Source: an uncultured Opitutaceae bacterium
GTDB lineage: Bacteria > Verrucomicrobiota > Verrucomicrobiia > Opitutales > Opitutaceae
Assembly: GCA_937958045.1 (NCBI GenBank)
Contig: CALFXL010000001.1
Span: forward strand, 1 to 45,832
Direction: 5' to 3'
Length of the DNA: 45,832 nucleotides
Below, one piece after another: positions 44,594 through 45,832 of this stretch. Within the stretch, counting starts at the first letter, position 1. The number at the start of each line of letters is the position of its first letter. The position numbers and the translations under genes are program-made. A model generated the notes under the pieces. That model was not told the DNA's origin. It did no database searches and saw only the letters and a list, made by a program, of their open reading frames with translations.

Positions 44594-45746
44594 CGCTGTC
44601 GTCCGCGGACGGCTCGGGCGCGGCTTCGGCGAGCGCGCTGAGTTCTTTTATGAGCGAATCGATCGCGCGCGCACGGCTCGCTTCGACCGCTTTCAAGAGC
44701 GTGACTTCGAAATTGATTTTCTCGGAGAGCCCGAGCTTCACGTTGCCCTCGCCTTCCCGCAGGCCGTCGAGCAAACGCGTGATCTGCTCCGTCGTCATCG
44801 GCACGCCGCCGAGCATGTCGGTCTTGCCGCCTTTCGCGATCGCATCGAGCAGCGCGCGACGCACCACTTCCTGCAGATCAGTCAGCAAGCGCACCAAATC
44901 GCGCCCCGCCTGATCGCACGCATCGACGATCTCGATGATCTTCGGATGATCGCCCGCCGCAAGTGCGCCCGCGAGCTCCGCGATTTTCTCGGCGGAAACG
45001 AGCCCGTACACATCGAGCACGTCAGGTTCGGAAATCTCCGAACCGCAGAACGAAATCATCTGGTCGAAAATCGACTGTGCGTCGCGCATGCCGCCATCGG
45101 CCATGCGCGCGATGCACTGCAACGCGTCGTCGGTGACTTTGATTTTTTCCTCGGTCGCGATCTGTTTCAATCGCTGCACGATCAGCTCGGTCGGGATCGG
45201 CTTGAGGTCAAAACGCTGACAGCGCGACACGATCGTCGGCAGCACCTTTTGCGGATCGGTCGTCGCGAAAACAAATTTCACGTGATGCGGCGGCTCCTCG
45301 AGCGTTTTGAGCAGCGCGTTAAACGCCGCCGTCGAAAGCATGTGCACCTCGTCGATGATGTAGACCTTGTATTTCCCTTGCGCCGGCGCGTATTGGACGG
45401 TGTCGCGCAAATCGCGCACCTGCTCGACGCCGTTGTTCGAAGCACCGTCGATCTCGATCACATCAAGATGCGAACCTTCCGCGATGGCGACGCACGCGGG
45501 ATCTTTCGGATCGAAATCCGCCTTCGGTCCATCCGTGCAATTGAGCGCCTTCGCAAAGATGCGCGCGGTCGACGTTTTTCCGGTGCCGCGCGGGCCGACA
45601 AAAAGATACGCGTGGGCGATGCGATTGCGCGCGATCGCATTCTTCAGCGTCCGCACGACATGATCCTGACCGACGACATCGTCGAAGGTCTGCGGGCGCC
45701 ATTTGCGGGCGATGACTTGGTAACCGGTGCTGCTCAAGGCGGCCAA
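44577..45746 (-). CDS. dnaX: DNA polymerase III subunit gamma/tau, zero-frame product (gamma-like)
   Basis: 389 residues. Walker A GPRGTGKTS is at about 51-59, Walker B VYIIDEVH at about 128-135, the sensor/arginine-finger region TIVSRCQRFDLKPI later, and DVVGQDHVVRTL near the start. The clamp loader ATPase acts in the replisome. The zinc module usually has four Cys; only C70 and C85 are seen. No ATG or GTG is possible in this frame: an in-frame TGA lies at 45773-45771, and TTG at 45746 or 45737 are the only usual starts. The frame ends SEKKKD at 44577, just after ten A; the -1 frame continues. Confidence 0.95.
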   Translation of the reverse strand: MAALSSTGYQVIARKWRPQTFDDVVGQDHVVRTLKNAIARNRIAHAYLFVGPRGTGKTSTARIFAKALNCTDGPKADFDPKDPACVAIAEGSHLDVIEIDGASNNGVEQVRDLRDTVQYAPAQGKYKVYIIDEVHMLSTAAFNALLKTLEEPPHHVKFVFATTDPQKVLPTIVSRCQRFDLKPIPTELIVQRLKQIATEEKIKVTDDALQCIARMADGGMRDAQSIFDQMISFCGSEISEPDVLDVYGLVSAEKIAELAGALAAGDHPKIIEIVDACDQAGRDLVRLLTDLQEVVRRALLDAIAKGGKTDMLGGVPMTTEQITRLLDGLREGEGNVKLGLSEKINFEVTLLKAVEASRARAIDSLIKELSALAEAAPEPSADDSEKKKD

Positions 45747-45758
45747 AAATCGGGAATC

Positions 45759-45780
45759 AAAAATCCAAAATCAAAAATAA
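45759..45780. repeat. AT-rich repeat unit AAAATCCAAAATC upstream of dnaX
   Basis: Part of an A-rich gap between the SRP RNA and dnaX. The 13-mer at 45760-45772 is identical to that inside hemF (16596-16608), and the rest continues as TCAAAAATAA. Confidence 0.55.
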
Positions 45781-45782
45781 AA

Positions 45783-45832
45783 GTGGCCAGGCACTCCACG
45801 GCACTGGGAGAACGTCGTTGCCGTTGCTACCT
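45783..45832 (-). ncRNA. ffs: Signal recognition particle RNA (small bacterial type), 3' part
   Basis: Read from the right edge on the minus strand, AGGTAGCAACGGCAACGACG is followed by GTTCTCCCAGTGCCGTGGAG and TGCCTGGCCACTTTT. The start resembles the AGGAAGCAGCC side of the conserved apical loop, and GTGCCG...TGCCTGGC matches the 3' arm of 4.5S/scRNA. The 5' arm is outside the window, so the fold cannot be tested. The gene lies directly upstream of dnaX in the same direction, as in Bacillus subtilis (scr-dnaX), which supports the call. Confidence 0.6.

Overview
The window is a GC-rich, gene-dense bacterial chromosome segment. It looks like a member of the Verrucomicrobiota, most likely Opitutales/Opitutaceae. 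This is an inference from gene content: an alanine/lysine-rich tail fused to a DksA-like domain next to lspA (a dksA-lspA neighbourhood also known from Chlamydiae), a type II glutamine synthetase, aerobic haem genes, and weak or absent Shine-Dalgarno sequences. No tRNA, rRNA, CRISPR array, phage or insertion sequence was seen. Most genes are housekeeping or conserved hypothetical.

Layout. 1-256: end of sucD and its terminator. 261-6622 (minus): a thiamin operon, TPP riboswitch-thiC-thiS-tenI-like-thiE-thiG-thiH-thiD, with ATGA overlaps at several junctions. 6771-8507 (minus): an unrecognised ATP-grasp-like protein and a small membrane protein. 8684-13408 (plus): release factor 3, a secreted protein of unknown function and a D,D-carboxypeptidase. 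13508-16131: a zinc-type ABC transporter (solute-binding protein, ATPase, permease). 16206-19917: late haem synthesis (hemF, hemE, hemG). 20025-25444: ileS, an H1-like/DksA-like fusion, a GNAT acetyltransferase and lspA. 25531-29224: a ROK kinase, then on the minus strand yicC, a four-helix-bundle (S23-type) gene inside inverted repeats, and trpB. 29368-33966: cyclophilin, a secreted gluzincin-like peptidase, a repeat-bearing gap, accA and a YmdB-type phosphoesterase. 34137-35924: ilvB. 36093-41283 (minus): O-antigen-ligase-like protein, FecR-domain protein, CHASE2 adenylate cyclase. 41424-42566 (minus): glnA with a sigma-54 promoter candidate. 42646-44020 (plus): a mini protein kinase and a PP2C phosphatase. 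44116-45832 (minus): SRP RNA 3' part, then dnaX.

The strongest observation is in dnaX. The zero frame stops two codons after an uninterrupted run of ten A, while the -1 frame stays open from that run for another 155 codons. The separate-looking small ORF downstream is therefore better read as the C-terminal part of a tau-like DnaX reached by frameshifting or slippage (or by a homopolymer error). Other points worth checking are the kinase/phosphatase pair, the repeat-flanked S23 gene whose repeat also writes the end of TrpB, a repeat-like insertion inside HemF, hairpins around the thiC start next to the TPP riboswitch, and promoters placed so close to start codons that leaderless mRNAs are predicted.
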